From contig CAUYUJ010019860.1 of the NCBI GenBank assembly GCA_963575745.1, forward strand, positions 192,501-256,500: a DNA stretch of 64,000 bases. The letters run 5' to 3'. Of this stretch, positions 11,492 to 21,231 are shown piece after piece. The stretch is from Prorocentrum cordatum. Its lineage: Eukaryota > Sar > Dinophyceae > Prorocentrales > Prorocentraceae. Within the stretch, counting starts at the first letter, position 1. Each line of letters starts with the position of its first letter. The notes below the pieces were generated by a model. The model did no database searches. It was given only the letters and a program-made list of their open reading frames with translations, and was not told the origin of the DNA. Made by a program: the position numbers and the translations under genes.

Positions 11492-12840
11492 TCAAGGTTT
11501 TAGGAGCGTTAGGTCCTCTTCGACTGTGCAGGGAGGAACCCCATCTCGCAGGATTGCCCCACCATGCCAAGTCTGTTTCCACAATACTTCTTCATCATCG
11601 AAGGTGCCCTGGTCACTCCCAGAGCCTGTACCCGTGGAGAGTTCCTCTGCCGGTCCCGCAGGATGCAGGAGCGCGCGCCAGTCCACTTCAGTTTCATCTG
11701 GCACAATCGTATATCCTTTCTTTCTTCTTCGGATTCCAGCGCCCGGATGGACGCTGCCTCCTGGATGCCCAATGCCTTCGTTGCCGCGTTGCGCGTCCTG
11801 GAAGTCGACTGCGTCGATTCCAATGTCGCGGAGAAGGGCAGTGCAGCGCCCCGGGTCCTCAACCCCGAAGAAACTTTTTTTTTCGAATCGAAACTGCTCC
11901 GCTGCTTTCCTCCGCTCAGCATGGCTCATGTTGAACCGTCGGCATGGGCGAATTCCCGGGCTGGTAGAACTAGAACATATCTTATGCCATTGCGCGCCAT
12001 ATCGCGGGTCTGGGTCAGTGGCCCAGACTGATGTAGCGGGTGCATAGTCAGGATTGCAATGCAACGCGGCTCTAACGACGCAGGTCTTCCGTCTACTTTC
12101 CAAGGGCAATTCTCCAGTGAGCTTATCGTTACCTAGGCCTGCAACAGTGCGTCTTTCTTCGTGCAATTCCATTGCGTCTAAATTATGCGTGGTTCGGGCG
12201 CGGAGCTTCCCTGGTCCAGGCACTCTCGGCCGTGGCTGTGCCATCGAGAAATTAGACTGGCGATCCAATCTATACTCTATATGAGCGAGGCCTAGCTTTT
12301 GGTTCGCAGCATCGCCTGGTCTCGAGTCGCGCCGGGGATCCCGACCGTCAGGTAACCCAAGTACATCATCCAGAATGACTCCCCCCGGACCATCGTCATC
12401 GGGGTCATCATCATCCTTTGGTGGTGGTGCGGCCTCGCCTCGCGTTGGAGGCGGCGGCGGCGGTGCGCCTGGATCCCTGTCGACAACCGACTGCGTCGCC
12501 CGTGACCCTAATCGGGCCCCTTGACCAGCTGGGCCGTCAGAGGAACCGCCTGGGGGAATAACGACGTTATTGACCTTTGTCTGTGCGATCTCATATGCTT
12601 CATGCATAGGGAATTTAGGTTCTTGGTTTGGCGCAGTACCGTCCAACATATTGCTGCAGACCTGATCTGACTTTGCTCGGATCGGGCGCTTGCCTGCTGG
12701 CGCCCGCCCAGTTTCCATGTTCAGATCGTCAAGTTGTCTTAACGCTGTCACGTAGCTTTCTGGTCCTACCATGCCCCCCCCCCCGCTTTGTGCACATATC
12801 CGAAGTAAATCCCCGCGGCCATCGCCCCGCCTGTTTTGAC
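11492..12840 (-). pseudogene. pol: Element A, acidic linker between integrase and RT
   Basis: One long minus-strand frame continues from the foldback insertion to a stop at 11,492. It contains the short coherent stretch VTALRQLDDLNMETGRAPAGKRP, a Pro/Asp-rich stretch (12,500-12,360) and a final acidic piece FDDEEVLWKQTWHGG. Copia pol proteins usually carry an acidic, poorly conserved region between integrase and RT, and its position fits that. No catalytic motif is visible. Confidence 0.45.
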
Positions 12841-13021
12841 GAACGAACAACGCACACCCATGCCCATAGGGGGGCTGTTGGGAGGAGGACTGGCTATGGG
12901 CATGGGCGCGGGTTGTCGGACCCTGGGGAGAGCTCTCGTTGGAGCGGGGGCCCCCATCCGACAACGCGCACCCATGGCCCTCTTCAATCCACCTATGGGC
13001 ATGGGTGTGCGGTGTTAGTTC
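12841..13021. mobile_element. 181-bp foldback (MITE-like) insertion
   Basis: Terminal inverted repeats of 30 bp match at 28 positions (12,841-12,870 against 12,992-13,021), including a perfect 20-bp core CGCACACCCATGCCCATAGG at 12,851-12,870 and its reverse complement at 12,992-13,011. A second, inner inverted repeat (around GGGCATGGGCGCGGGTTGTCGGA, 12,898-12,920, against 12,953-12,977) makes the whole insert a near-continuous hairpin. TGTTTTG occurs just outside on both sides (12,832-12,838 and 13,026-13,032) as a possible 7-bp target duplication, though T-rich chance matches are easy. It interrupts element A between integrase and RT and has no coding capacity of its own. Confidence 0.65.
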
Positions 13022-13571
13022 GCCATGTTTTGGCGATCCGCAATCGAGATTCAGGAGGAGGCGCAAATCGAACAAGAGATCCACATGGAAGAAGAGGCAC
13101 CGCAAACTCATGCCCGAATCTGCGCCTCCATGACGATTCACCTTCATCAGGGATCCTTGCGTCATAGCAAAGAAAGAAGTATCAGACAGAATATGTCCAA
13201 AAAGGTGGGGGAAGGCCGGCCTGCACTAGCAGTGCTCGACTCCCCGTCTGAACAATTCCGTTGGATCGTTCAGCGACAGCCATCGGCTTCTTGTTGCCAG
13301 GGATGGTAGGGCCACGTGCAATCTTAAGCTCGCTGCATGCACGTGCAAGTTCTCTCGGACCGTCAGTATAACAATATTATATGTTTCTCCTGGGTTTTGA
13401 TTGAGGTTAATCAGCAAGTTAAATACGTGAATCGCAGATTTGTCGTGCACGCCGTGTGCTGCTATGAAATTGGTCGCCGTCGCGAAAAGTCACGCGCGCG
13501 GTCTCGTCGTGGAGGTGGTCAGGTGTCCGAACGCTGTGGGGTTCGCGTATGGTCCCGGTACCCTCAGCCCT

Positions 13572-14592
13572 TTATTCTGCGCTTTCCTGAGCTGGCGCCG
13601 TATAGCCTTTTGCCCAGTTGCACACCGAGCAGGAAGGATTCTTAGGGGTGTGAGTTAGCAAATGTGAAAGGGAAGCCGCGCTCTTTTTGAGTCGCTCAGT
13701 CGCCGAGGCTGGCACCTCAACCTCAGCACCATCTGGGTCGATTTCGGGATGTGCGTCGACATCAACGAAGTCACCTTCTCCCGAACCCTCATCTGCAACC
13801 GCGTTTTGTCCAGGTGCGGCGGCCGTTGTAATGGAATCCAGTCCGCGATCCGCGTCGCATGGCAACATTCCAGAAATCCCATACCAATGAGAGTTCTCAA
13901 ACTTAGCCCGCAGCGGCTGAGACGCCTTGGGCGGCTCCTTCATTTTCCTCAGATGCTAACCAAAAATGCCGAACTTCGTCGGCTAAATCAGATGCTCTGA
14001 GCTGCGCGCCCCTCGACGATGCTTCCCATCCAGTCTGCATTCGTCGATGTTCTTCCCTTGGGAATTCCCATCTGTCGTCCACGCTCGAAGGCGGCTCCCT
14101 TGGGCTGTGGCGACGCGCCATCCTTAGATAATTAATCGGTTCGCGAGTGGAGAGGTGAAACTTGACATTACGTCCGCATCGACCCGTCTGCGCAGATCTG
14201 ACGCAACTTTGTTCCCTGGGGCTCGTCACAAAAGGGCGCGATGCCCCCCCTTGGAAGAGGATGTAACTCAACGAGTATAGCGACGAAGTTCGTCAACTTC
14301 TCTTTGCGTTCTTGTTGCGTTTCGGAAGCAGGAACAGCTTCCTCGGAAAACTCATTACGATAAAATGAACATGCGTTGTCGAAGTCAAACGTAGTTGGTC
14401 GCCCTTCTGAATTGTTCCGCCGCGAGATCCCCTAGCCAGCGGAGCAGGGCAGGCAATGAGGGCTCGGCTGGCTGCGCTATGGAGCCTATGCTCGCCCGTC
14501 CCTCGTCGGCTTAGCCGGTGGGAACATCGCGACCACATTGCCGAGGGGCGAATAAGCATCAGTAAGACAAGAGAGAAAGATGCGACGATCAT
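13572..14592 (-). pseudogene. pol: Element A, protease/integrase N-terminal region
   Basis: Minus-strand pieces in several frames. The clearest is at 13,943-13,572, ending in SHLLTHTPKNPSCSVCNWAKGY. The spacing H...H...C-x2-C matches the zinc-binding N-terminal domain of copia integrases (H-x(n)-H-x(n)-C-x2-C). No intact D-T/S-G protease motif was found upstream in 14,592-13,950. The integrase catalytic core expected at 13,560-13,200 is too broken to recognise beyond scattered fragments. Confidence 0.55.
14499..14523. repeat. Short hairpin, CGGC-TTA-GCCG apex
   Basis: Short outer arms TCCC/GGGA and an inner CGGC/GCCG stem around TTA. A weaker relative (GGCTC/GAGCC arms, apex GGCTGCGCT) sits at 14,461-14,486. 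Confidence 0.5.
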
Positions 14593-14631
14593 CTGGGCAC
14601 TGGCCCGTAGCGCGCCAGTGCATGGCCATCG

Positions 14632-15989
14632 TCACGGATGGTTTGGCGTGTTCTTAGCGAACCAGCAGTCTTTGCCTCGCGCGCGAACTCCTGTCTCGGT
14701 GAACACCCTGCATGGTTCATCTTCCCCTTTTCCCCTGCCCTTGCTTTTGTTCTTTCCACGGCTTTTACTCGATTCCCGACTTCTCGGGGTCTCGCCTGGC
14801 GTGGCATCGCCAGCATTCGCAGCAGCAGAATCAGCTTGCGTTGAGGTTCTCTGATAGCCTAAGGACTTGCCAGCCTTGAGCTGTGCTTCTGCGTACTTGT
14901 CGAGTTTGACTTTCTCGGCCTCCGATAAGCCTCTGCGCTGCTTATAGCACCCACTCTGAGGGCCCTTGCAGTTCCGAAGGTCTCGCGACCACGCGCAGCA
15001 CGCCAACTTACTCTGGCGTTCTCGCGAGGCCTCCGACTGACTCCTCGTCCGCGACTGTGCCGCATTCGAGTTGCCGAATTTGTTCGATGGAGTCGAGGAG
15101 CGAGGCCGGCCCTTCCCTTTCGGGCCGTTACTTCCAGACATCTCGCCCCTGCCTCTGCGAACGCTCTTTCCGCCGGCGGCTCTATGATCACAGCCCGCTC
15201 CCGGCTGTGCCAGTGCCAGCCTTGCCCTGCTTCGGGGCAATGTTTCCTTGCTTCGCAAATTTGCAAGTCGTCTCGCCTTTAGCTATTCCGATCGCCGTCT
15301 TGTCCATAGGCAAGGCGAATCGATGGGCTGTCGCCGCCATGGCAGAGGCTCATCGTCCGCCCCCACCACCCTCGTTCGCCCCACCTGCCAGGCCGGCCTG
15401 TCTATTTCTGGAATTGAGGGTCGACTCGCGCTCAGAGATTGCCCACTGTTCTCCGCCCCGCATCATGAGATATTCTACCTGGAGCAAAAGCCATTGATAA
15501 GTGCGCATTCCCGTGCCTGGAGGATCTGTCGACAATTCATACCACTGCATGGCATACTCAACCCTCGGGACCTGTCTAATCTGTTCGTAGACGTGCGCAT
15601 GCATTGAAGCCTTCATTTCATCCGACGGTTCCCTAGCACCGTAAAATTCTTGGTGCCGCTCCATCCATTCACTATAAAAACGGTACAAGTCCTGATTGGG
15701 CTTGTGTCGATCAATGGTCAGTTTGAAGCTCACGGCATATCAAATGTTGTCCACGCTCCGACTTGACAGAACACCAAACACATTTCGCTCGTATTTCTCG
15801 GCCCGTGAGGAGACGTCCCTCTATTTGGTGCGAATGCTCCATGCGGTTTATTTGTGAAAGGAAATGAATATGCTGTACTGACAGACGTTGGTTACCGTTC
15901 ACATTTGTAAATTTCCGAAGCTGATTTGTAGCGATCATCATATCAAGGCGCATCAATGCCCCAGAGTCTCTAAGAGTTTCCTTCGGCAC
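14632..15989 (-). pseudogene. gag: Element A, gag core and basic Cys-rich (nucleocapsid-like) region
   Basis: Three adjoining minus-strand frames: 15,989-15,711 (helical, Met/Leu/Arg-rich), 15,733-15,350 (DRHKPNQDLYRFYSEWMERHQEF..., a typical helical gag style) and 15,258-14,632. The last is Ser/Arg/Lys-rich and holds the Cys groups CCAWSRDLRNC...GC and PCRVF...DCWF, resembling decayed CCCH fingers like those in element B. Between them lies KVKLDKYAEAQLKAGKS. Role by position: capsid and nucleic-acid binding. Frame changes at about 15,720 and 15,340 break it. Confidence 0.55.
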
Positions 15990-16395
15990 ATCAGGCTCTA
16001 TGACTTCAGTTACCCATGTCTGCGCCGCGTGAACATCATGCCATGATCCAGCTACCGCCCTTATGCAATGTTGCTTCCATTATCGGAGTGTCTGGGCGCT
16101 CGGTATGTCGAGCAAGTTTAGTTCTTTGCTGTTTCCAAAGTTCCTCCAATTCACGCCCATTTGATTGGCGTGAAACGGCCGCCAAGTTGGGCCACTGTGG
16201 CCATTCGGCCCCCCGCCGCCGTCTCCGCCTGGATCGCCGTCGCCGCCGGGTCCCCCTGGAGGGCCCTTGGGCGGCTTGGGCTTGCCCGCTTCGTCAAACT
16301 GCATCGCAGCGATCATGCCCCGGTGCTGGGGGCTGTGCTCTGATCGTCTCTCTGATCGTCGTCGCGCCCCCCCGGGACTCCGCTTCCTTCACCAG

Positions 16396-17289
16396 TCACG
16401 GCTGACCCGATGGCGGGGGGAAGGTGCCCGGGCACGTCAAGGTTGTCAGGGGGCTCTGATATCTGGACATTAAAAAAACATTCCCAAGATTTGTTCCGCG
16501 GGCAACCCCACGCAGCGAACCTTCGCTCGCTCCAATAGGCTGCTCGACAGCCGGCCCAGGAATGAAATGCGAGCTTGCGAGAGGAAGCGTTGGTATAGAC
16601 GGAGCGGTCAGCATTGGCATCTTACCAAGATCCGACTTCTGATTTGAATACTGGCACGCCCATGATATCAGCAATATTGCTCGCCGGGCGCTCGGGCCCA
16701 ACATCCTTTGACGAATCGGTGCCATTTCATCGGGATCGTTGTTGGTCCGCTGAGTATCAGGTATGCCTCCAGGTTCTCCCCTTTTCTCGCGATCATCTTG
16801 TTGCCCAAACTCTTTCTTCCAAGCGCACTCATCGCGCCGTCTGGCACCCATATCCAGATGATCCCTGCATGCGCGCTTCAAACAACCCTCGAATACCTCG
16901 GTTGAAGATTCGATGCAAAGGTGGCAGATCTGACTCGGATTGCCAGTTCGTGTTTGAGCTTCCGCGGCGCCAGGCTTCCAAATTGGGCGAGCAGCGATCG
17001 GATGAGAAAGCGGCCCAACATGCGCCCGCTGTGCCGGCGTTGGTCCGACCTTTTCGCTGGTGCCCACTTCTGCTAGCAAAGCCGTAGTCGCGCACCCTAC
17101 TCTTGTCCAACAGTATGTCGCGGGTTGCCCGGTTAACCGAACCTTCTCCCATGATTCTTTGTCCATCCGATGTTGCCCCAGGTCAGACCTTAACCTTCTG
17201 TCCTCCTCACTCACGGCCCGAGTGGCAAGAACATTGTTTCTCATGTGTTCATCTGCGCGCCCTCTCAGACAATCCAAGGCAACTGCCAT
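16396..17289 (-). pseudogene. Element A, 297-codon open segment of gag region
   Basis: An uninterrupted minus-strand frame whose first codon counted here need not be a start. It carries a Cys/His group around residues 118-146 (CHLC ... GCLKRACRDH), and parts of it look coding in other frames too, so the true product probably switches frames here. The C-terminal third is Pro/Ser-rich. It overlaps the end of the coiled-coil segment, so it is a continuation of the same polyprotein rather than a separate gene. Confidence 0.4.
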
Positions 17290-17312
17290 CCTCTTATGGT
17301 CCCCATCTCTGA

Positions 17313-17926
17313 TTACATGGGCATGTTGCTCTTGTCATCGAAGGGCTCGCAAAGCTTCCCATGTTGTTCTTTCAGCCTCGAGTCTAGCAGCTTCAAATTG
17401 ATTGCGGAACTCATGGTTTTCTCGCGCTGCTTTTTCTCGGGCTTCTTTCTCTCCTTCCCTCCTTGCTGCATTAGCCATTTCGCTATATTCCGCATTCTCC
17501 CTCTCAGCCTTCTGCTGAGATTCTGACACCAGTTGTTCGGCTATACTATGGAGCCTCAACCTTTCATTCTCCTCTCGGGCAAGGCGCCGCTGGGCTTCGT
17601 CTGTAACTCCTGCTACGCTGGCCCCAGCATGACGCGTCCGTTTGTTTCTGCTCATTTTCCGCAATGACATTGTTCTCATATTCCACCTTCTGTGCGATTG
17701 CCTGCTTCTCTGACTCAGAAGCGGCCTTCTTATCTACCTGCGCCTCAAGGTTGAACTGTTGAATGTGTGCACTCGCAACCCTCAATTGCTCTATATCCTG
17801 TCTACTTCTTTCCGCCTGCTCTAGACTGGCGATGCGCTGGCAACTGCGCTCTTCCATCGTAGTGCATTCCTCGCAAAGCCATGCTTGGCTACGCCTAGGA
17901 CAGACATTCGAACACTGTGAACACAC
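17313..17926 (-). pseudogene. Element A, Cys-rich segment plus coiled coil
   Basis: At 17,926-17,840 a Cys cluster (CSQC, a third Cys four residues on, then CEEC) looks like a metal-binding knot. It is followed by roughly 150 residues rich in Glu, Gln, Arg and Ala, with heptad-like spacing, across a frame change near 17,640. In the second frame the helix continues to 17,335 with repeated AREENERL / AARENHEFR character. A zinc-binding motif followed by a coiled coil suggests self-assembly of a gag protein. No family is recognised. Confidence 0.5.
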
Positions 17927-19096
17927 TGGCCTCCGACATGGACCCCCCGGTCTGCGCGCCCCCCCCCCAGGCGTCGATTCCCCGCCCGAGTCGGGCGCGC
18001 GGGCCTGGCGCCCCAGCGGCCCCCCCGCATCGAGAAGTTGCCAGTGGCTCTATTCGACGACAGCCGCCGTGATCCAAGGGCGTCGAACCCCCTGGAACTG
18101 GAACGCCCGGCCCCGGGGGCCTTGCTGGATCGCCCCTGTTCGCTGCTGGAGGTAGGCGCGCGTTGTTCTCTTGTTCCAGCACCCCTATTGATGAATCATC
18201 GTCCCGATTCTGTGCTCGATCCTCTCTTTCTTCCAGCATTGCTAGCTCGTCGAGTTCTTGCGCCGCGCCCCTGTTGGTCCTCGGCACTGAGAAGTCTGGT
18301 CTTGCAATGAAGGTGAATATTCTAAGTCATCGTTCTCACCCTTCGGCTTCTTTGCCATTGGTTGGGGAGTCATGCCCGTAGATTATCGTGTGTTCCTCGT
18401 TGCGCGCATGACATCGGGGGAACTCGACATCGGCTGCGCCGACGAGCGTCCACCTCTGTCTGGGCGCCCTCCGTCTTCGAAACCATCATCCGAAATCAAG
18501 AATTGGCTACTGAATTGCCTCAACCGTTACATGGTCAACTGTTGCGACCGCTAGCGGAGCTGCCCCTGAGGCGAGCTCGACGCATCCATCGGGGAGAAGA
18601 TCGAAATGATGCGATGGACCAGGCGAGGTGTGAAGTCGAGCAGATTCTTCGCTCTTTTCGATCGAATGAGAACTGCCCCCTTCCGATTGCAAGTCGCTCA
18701 CATCCTCGCGGTGCAATGCAACGCGAACTGCGCTGCGCGTTCTGCGCCGAGGCTCTCGGCGCCCGACATTCCTATGGGGGCGTGACCCAAACAACTTCTC
18801 CATCTCGAGATCTAAGTCGATCGATGGCTGAAAGCCCGGATGTACCGACGCCAACTCAGATGGCCCCTCGGCTGGAGTTTTGGCTGTGCCATATCTTCCG
18901 CCCGAGGCTTGTGCTCTGGACCTTGTCGCCGAGTCAACCGAGGAGTCCCCTTCTGTAAAGTCAAACGCAGTCTCTGATGCTTGCTCTCTGGGAAGGTTGA
19001 AAAATTTGGTCGCCTCATAAAAGAATCCACACTTTCGTTACGCTCGGAAGGGTAATGACCTTCTGTTCGTCCGAGCGCTCCTTCTTGTGATCCCAT
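17895..19096 (-). pseudogene. Element A, N-terminal gag-like region
   Basis: An ATG at 19,096-19,094 follows non-coding-looking sequence and opens MGSQEGALG..., a plausible original start. The frame is lost after about 26 codons and is picked up in another frame at about 18,990-18,507, with acidic and Ser/His-rich sequence, and again at 18,287-17,895. The last piece begins RGAAQELDELAMLEEREDR and is followed by a Pro/Gly-rich stretch. No enzyme motif is visible. Position upstream of the coiled coil and of pol makes it the likely N-terminus of the polyprotein. Confidence 0.5.
18423..18446. repeat. Short hairpin, CGGC-TGC-GCCG apex
   Basis: Arms CTCG/CGAG with unequal spacers, then TCGGC/GCCGA around TGC. 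Confidence 0.5.
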
Positions 19097-19714
19097 GCTC
19101 TGCGAAACTAACGTTAAGGTGTCGCTACAGGGCTACGCAGAGGTTTAACAAAACATGGGAAAACCTACTAAAACACGAATCGGGGCACGAACGATTTCAT
19201 GCGCTCGTTCTTGAAATTCTTCTGCTGTTTTTCCAAATATTCGACCAGGGCATGCGAATCGGCTCGGCAACTTCAGCACCCACGAGCGCGATCATCGGAA
19301 ATCCCGCGGGGGGGGGGGCTCGGGTGGCGCATCAGAGCACAGGGTGGTTCCAGAGCAGAAACAATAGTGCCCGCGGCGACATTGCCTATGTGGGGCCGCG
19401 CGCACGAGAGCAACGTTGGCAGGCCATTCGCGAGGACATCGGTAACTTTCAACATTACCGATGACACGGCTAGCAGTGGGTCGGGGCGCCTCCCTCGATG
19501 GAGCACCCGTCTCAAGACGACGGCTTCACTCCGAGAGCCGCGTCGCGACACCGAAGGCGCTGCGCACCAGGACAGCGCGAACGAGGGCGGCTCCGCTACC
19601 ACATAAGAATCGGGGCGAACGTTGAGCCTGAAACATCAGACTCAGGTTGACCTGGCGAAGCTGGCATCTCGTGCATTGCGTGCTTGGGTCGTCGCAACCG
19701 CCGCGTTATATTGT
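19097..19714. other. No gene seen
   Basis: Sequence upstream of the element A start. No LTR-like direct repeat of the region left of 3,912 was found here, and no coding similarity on either strand. Confidence 0.4.
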
Positions 19715-19905
19715 AAAAAATAGGAGGGAGAGGAGGAGGAGGTGGAGAGGGAAGGGGAGACGCAAGGGGATGAGGGAGGGACGGCGAGAGGGGACTGCGC
19801 GGAGAGGAGGGTGAAGGGGGGAGGCGAAGGAGGGAGAAGGGAGACGGGGGAGAGAGGGAATGGGGAAGAGAGAGAGGGGGAGGGACAAGCCAGGCGCGCT
19901 CGCGT
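19715..19905. repeat. Purine-rich GGGAGA tract
   Basis: Plus-strand GGA/GAG/GGGA sequence without a fixed period. Confidence 0.75.
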
Positions 19906-20067
19906 CATATCTGACGTCCTACCCCCCCCTCCTATCCCTTACCATGGCGCTGATTTTCGCTATCCGCGGACGCGTGTCGTAGCGGACCTGTGGCTCCGCG
20001 CGCGCGTGCGTAGTGGGTGGTGGTGCACGTGCGTGCGTGCGTGCGTGCGTGTGTGCGTGGTTGTCGC

Positions 20068-20338
20068 GGTGGTGGTGGTGGTGGTGGTGGTGGTAGTGGT
20101 GGTGGTGGTGGTGATGGTGGTGGTGGTGGTGCTGGTGGTGGTGGTGGTGCTGGTGGTGGTGGTATTGGTGCTGGTGCTGGTGGTGGTGGTGGTGGTGGTG
20201 GTGGTGGTGATGGTGGTGGTGGTGGTGCTGGTGGTGGTGGTCGTGCTGGTGGTGGTGTTGGTACTGGTGCTGGTGCTGATGGTGGTTGTGGTGGTGGTGG
20301 TGGTGGCGGTGGCGGTGGCGGTGGTGGTGGCGGCGGTG
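20068..20338. repeat. (GGT)n microsatellite, about 270 bp
   Basis: Mostly GGT with GCT, GAT, GTT and GGC variants. It gives overlapping open frames of poly-Gly, poly-Val, poly-His, poly-Pro and poly-Thr on both strands, all treated as products of the repeat. Confidence 0.95.
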
Positions 20339-20522
20339 CGGCGCGGCGGTGGCGGGCGGATGGGCGCGCGAGAAAGAAGCCCGCGCTGGGGCGAGAACGC
20401 CATCCTGAACGACGGAGGCCAAGCACCGATCCGAAAATGAAGCCCACGCTGCAACGGGAGCACGATTCGGAACGATTCGGGAGCAGAAATGAAGCCGGCG
20501 CCTCAACGAGAAAATGACGCTG

Positions 20523-20838
20523 GCGCCTCAGCGAGAATCGTTTCCCGGGATTTTCCGGGCATCCTGCGTGTAAAAAAACAATGCGCGGAGGGTGCGCGGC
20601 TATCGCCCGGACGCCATCAGGGGAAGGGTTCGGGAGCAGAACCCTGAGGCCGGCGCCTCAACGAGAGCAGCATTTCGGGAGAAAAAAAAATGACGCCGGC
20701 GCGAGAGCAGCATTTGGGGAAAAAATGACGCAAGCGCCTCAGCGAGAGTCGTTTCCCGGGATTTTCCGGGCATCCTGCGCGTGAAAAAACAATACGCGGA
20801 GGGTGCGCGGCTATCACCCGGGCGCCATCAGGGGAAGA
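20523..20838. repeat. Direct duplication, about 105 bp, 211 bp apart
   Basis: 20,523-20,628 and 20,734-20,838 share the sequence starting GCGCCTCAGCGAGA, through TTTCCCGGGATTTTCCGGGC and the ATCAGGGGAAG end, with about six differences. The intervening sequence repeats parts of the same unit (CCGGCGCCTCAACGAGAGCAG), so this is a small, diverged tandem array. Not coding. Confidence 0.7.
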
Positions 20839-20859
20839 GGGAGAGCATATTCATATTGA

Positions 20860-21190
20860 GTCATTGTAAAGGGAGAGAGGGAGGGGGGGAGGAGGGGGGA
20901 AAAAGGTCGAAAGAGACGAGGGAGGATTGGGGGAAAGAGGGGCAAGGATAAGTAAAGGCCAGGGGGCAAAGCAAAAGTAGGGGCCAGAGGGGGCGGGCCA
21001 CGACCTTATATCAACCCCCCTCCCCATCGCCCTCTCATCCTCCGTCCTCTGCCCTCCCTCCCCAACCTCTCCTTCGTTCTTCTCGTCGTCCTCGCCCCCC
21101 TGGAATTCGCCGCCCCCCCTCCGTCTCAGCTTCATCCCTCCTCGTCCCTGCCCTCCCCATCCTCCTCATCACCCTCCACCCTCCTTCTGA
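20860..21190. repeat. Purine tract followed by pyrimidine tract
   Basis: 20,868-21,000 is G/A-rich and 21,015-21,190 is C/T-rich on the plus strand. No gene is seen. Confidence 0.6.
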
Positions 21191-21231
21191 TGATTCCCTC
21201 CCCTCCTTCTTCGCATGTTGCCATCATCTTT

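Larger units (their letters stand above)
3912..19096 (-). mobile_element. Element A: degenerate Ty1/copia-type retrotransposon
   Basis: Minus-strand coding relics run in one consistent order from 19,096 down to 3,912: basic/Ser-rich N-terminus, Cys-rich plus coiled-coil region, gag-like region, integrase-type HHCC segment, acidic linker, copia reverse transcriptase with YIDD, RNase H, then a long extension. The reading frame changes many times and stops are frequent, so nothing is likely to be made intact. I found no LTR pair, poly-purine tract or target duplication; the ends given are simply the outermost coding relics. The order gag-IN-RT-RNase H is the copia order. Short hairpins and a foldback element interrupt it, consistent with age. 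It differs in sequence from element B, so it is a separate lineage. Confidence 0.75.

Noticed and set aside
3780-19700. LTRs for element A
   Set aside because: Comparison by eye of the sequence left of 3,912 with that right of 19,096 gave no direct repeat; they may be lost or too diverged.
19742-20517. Poly-Val, poly-Gly, poly-His, poly-Pro and poly-Thr frames on both strands
   Set aside because: All are shadows of the (GGT)n tract.
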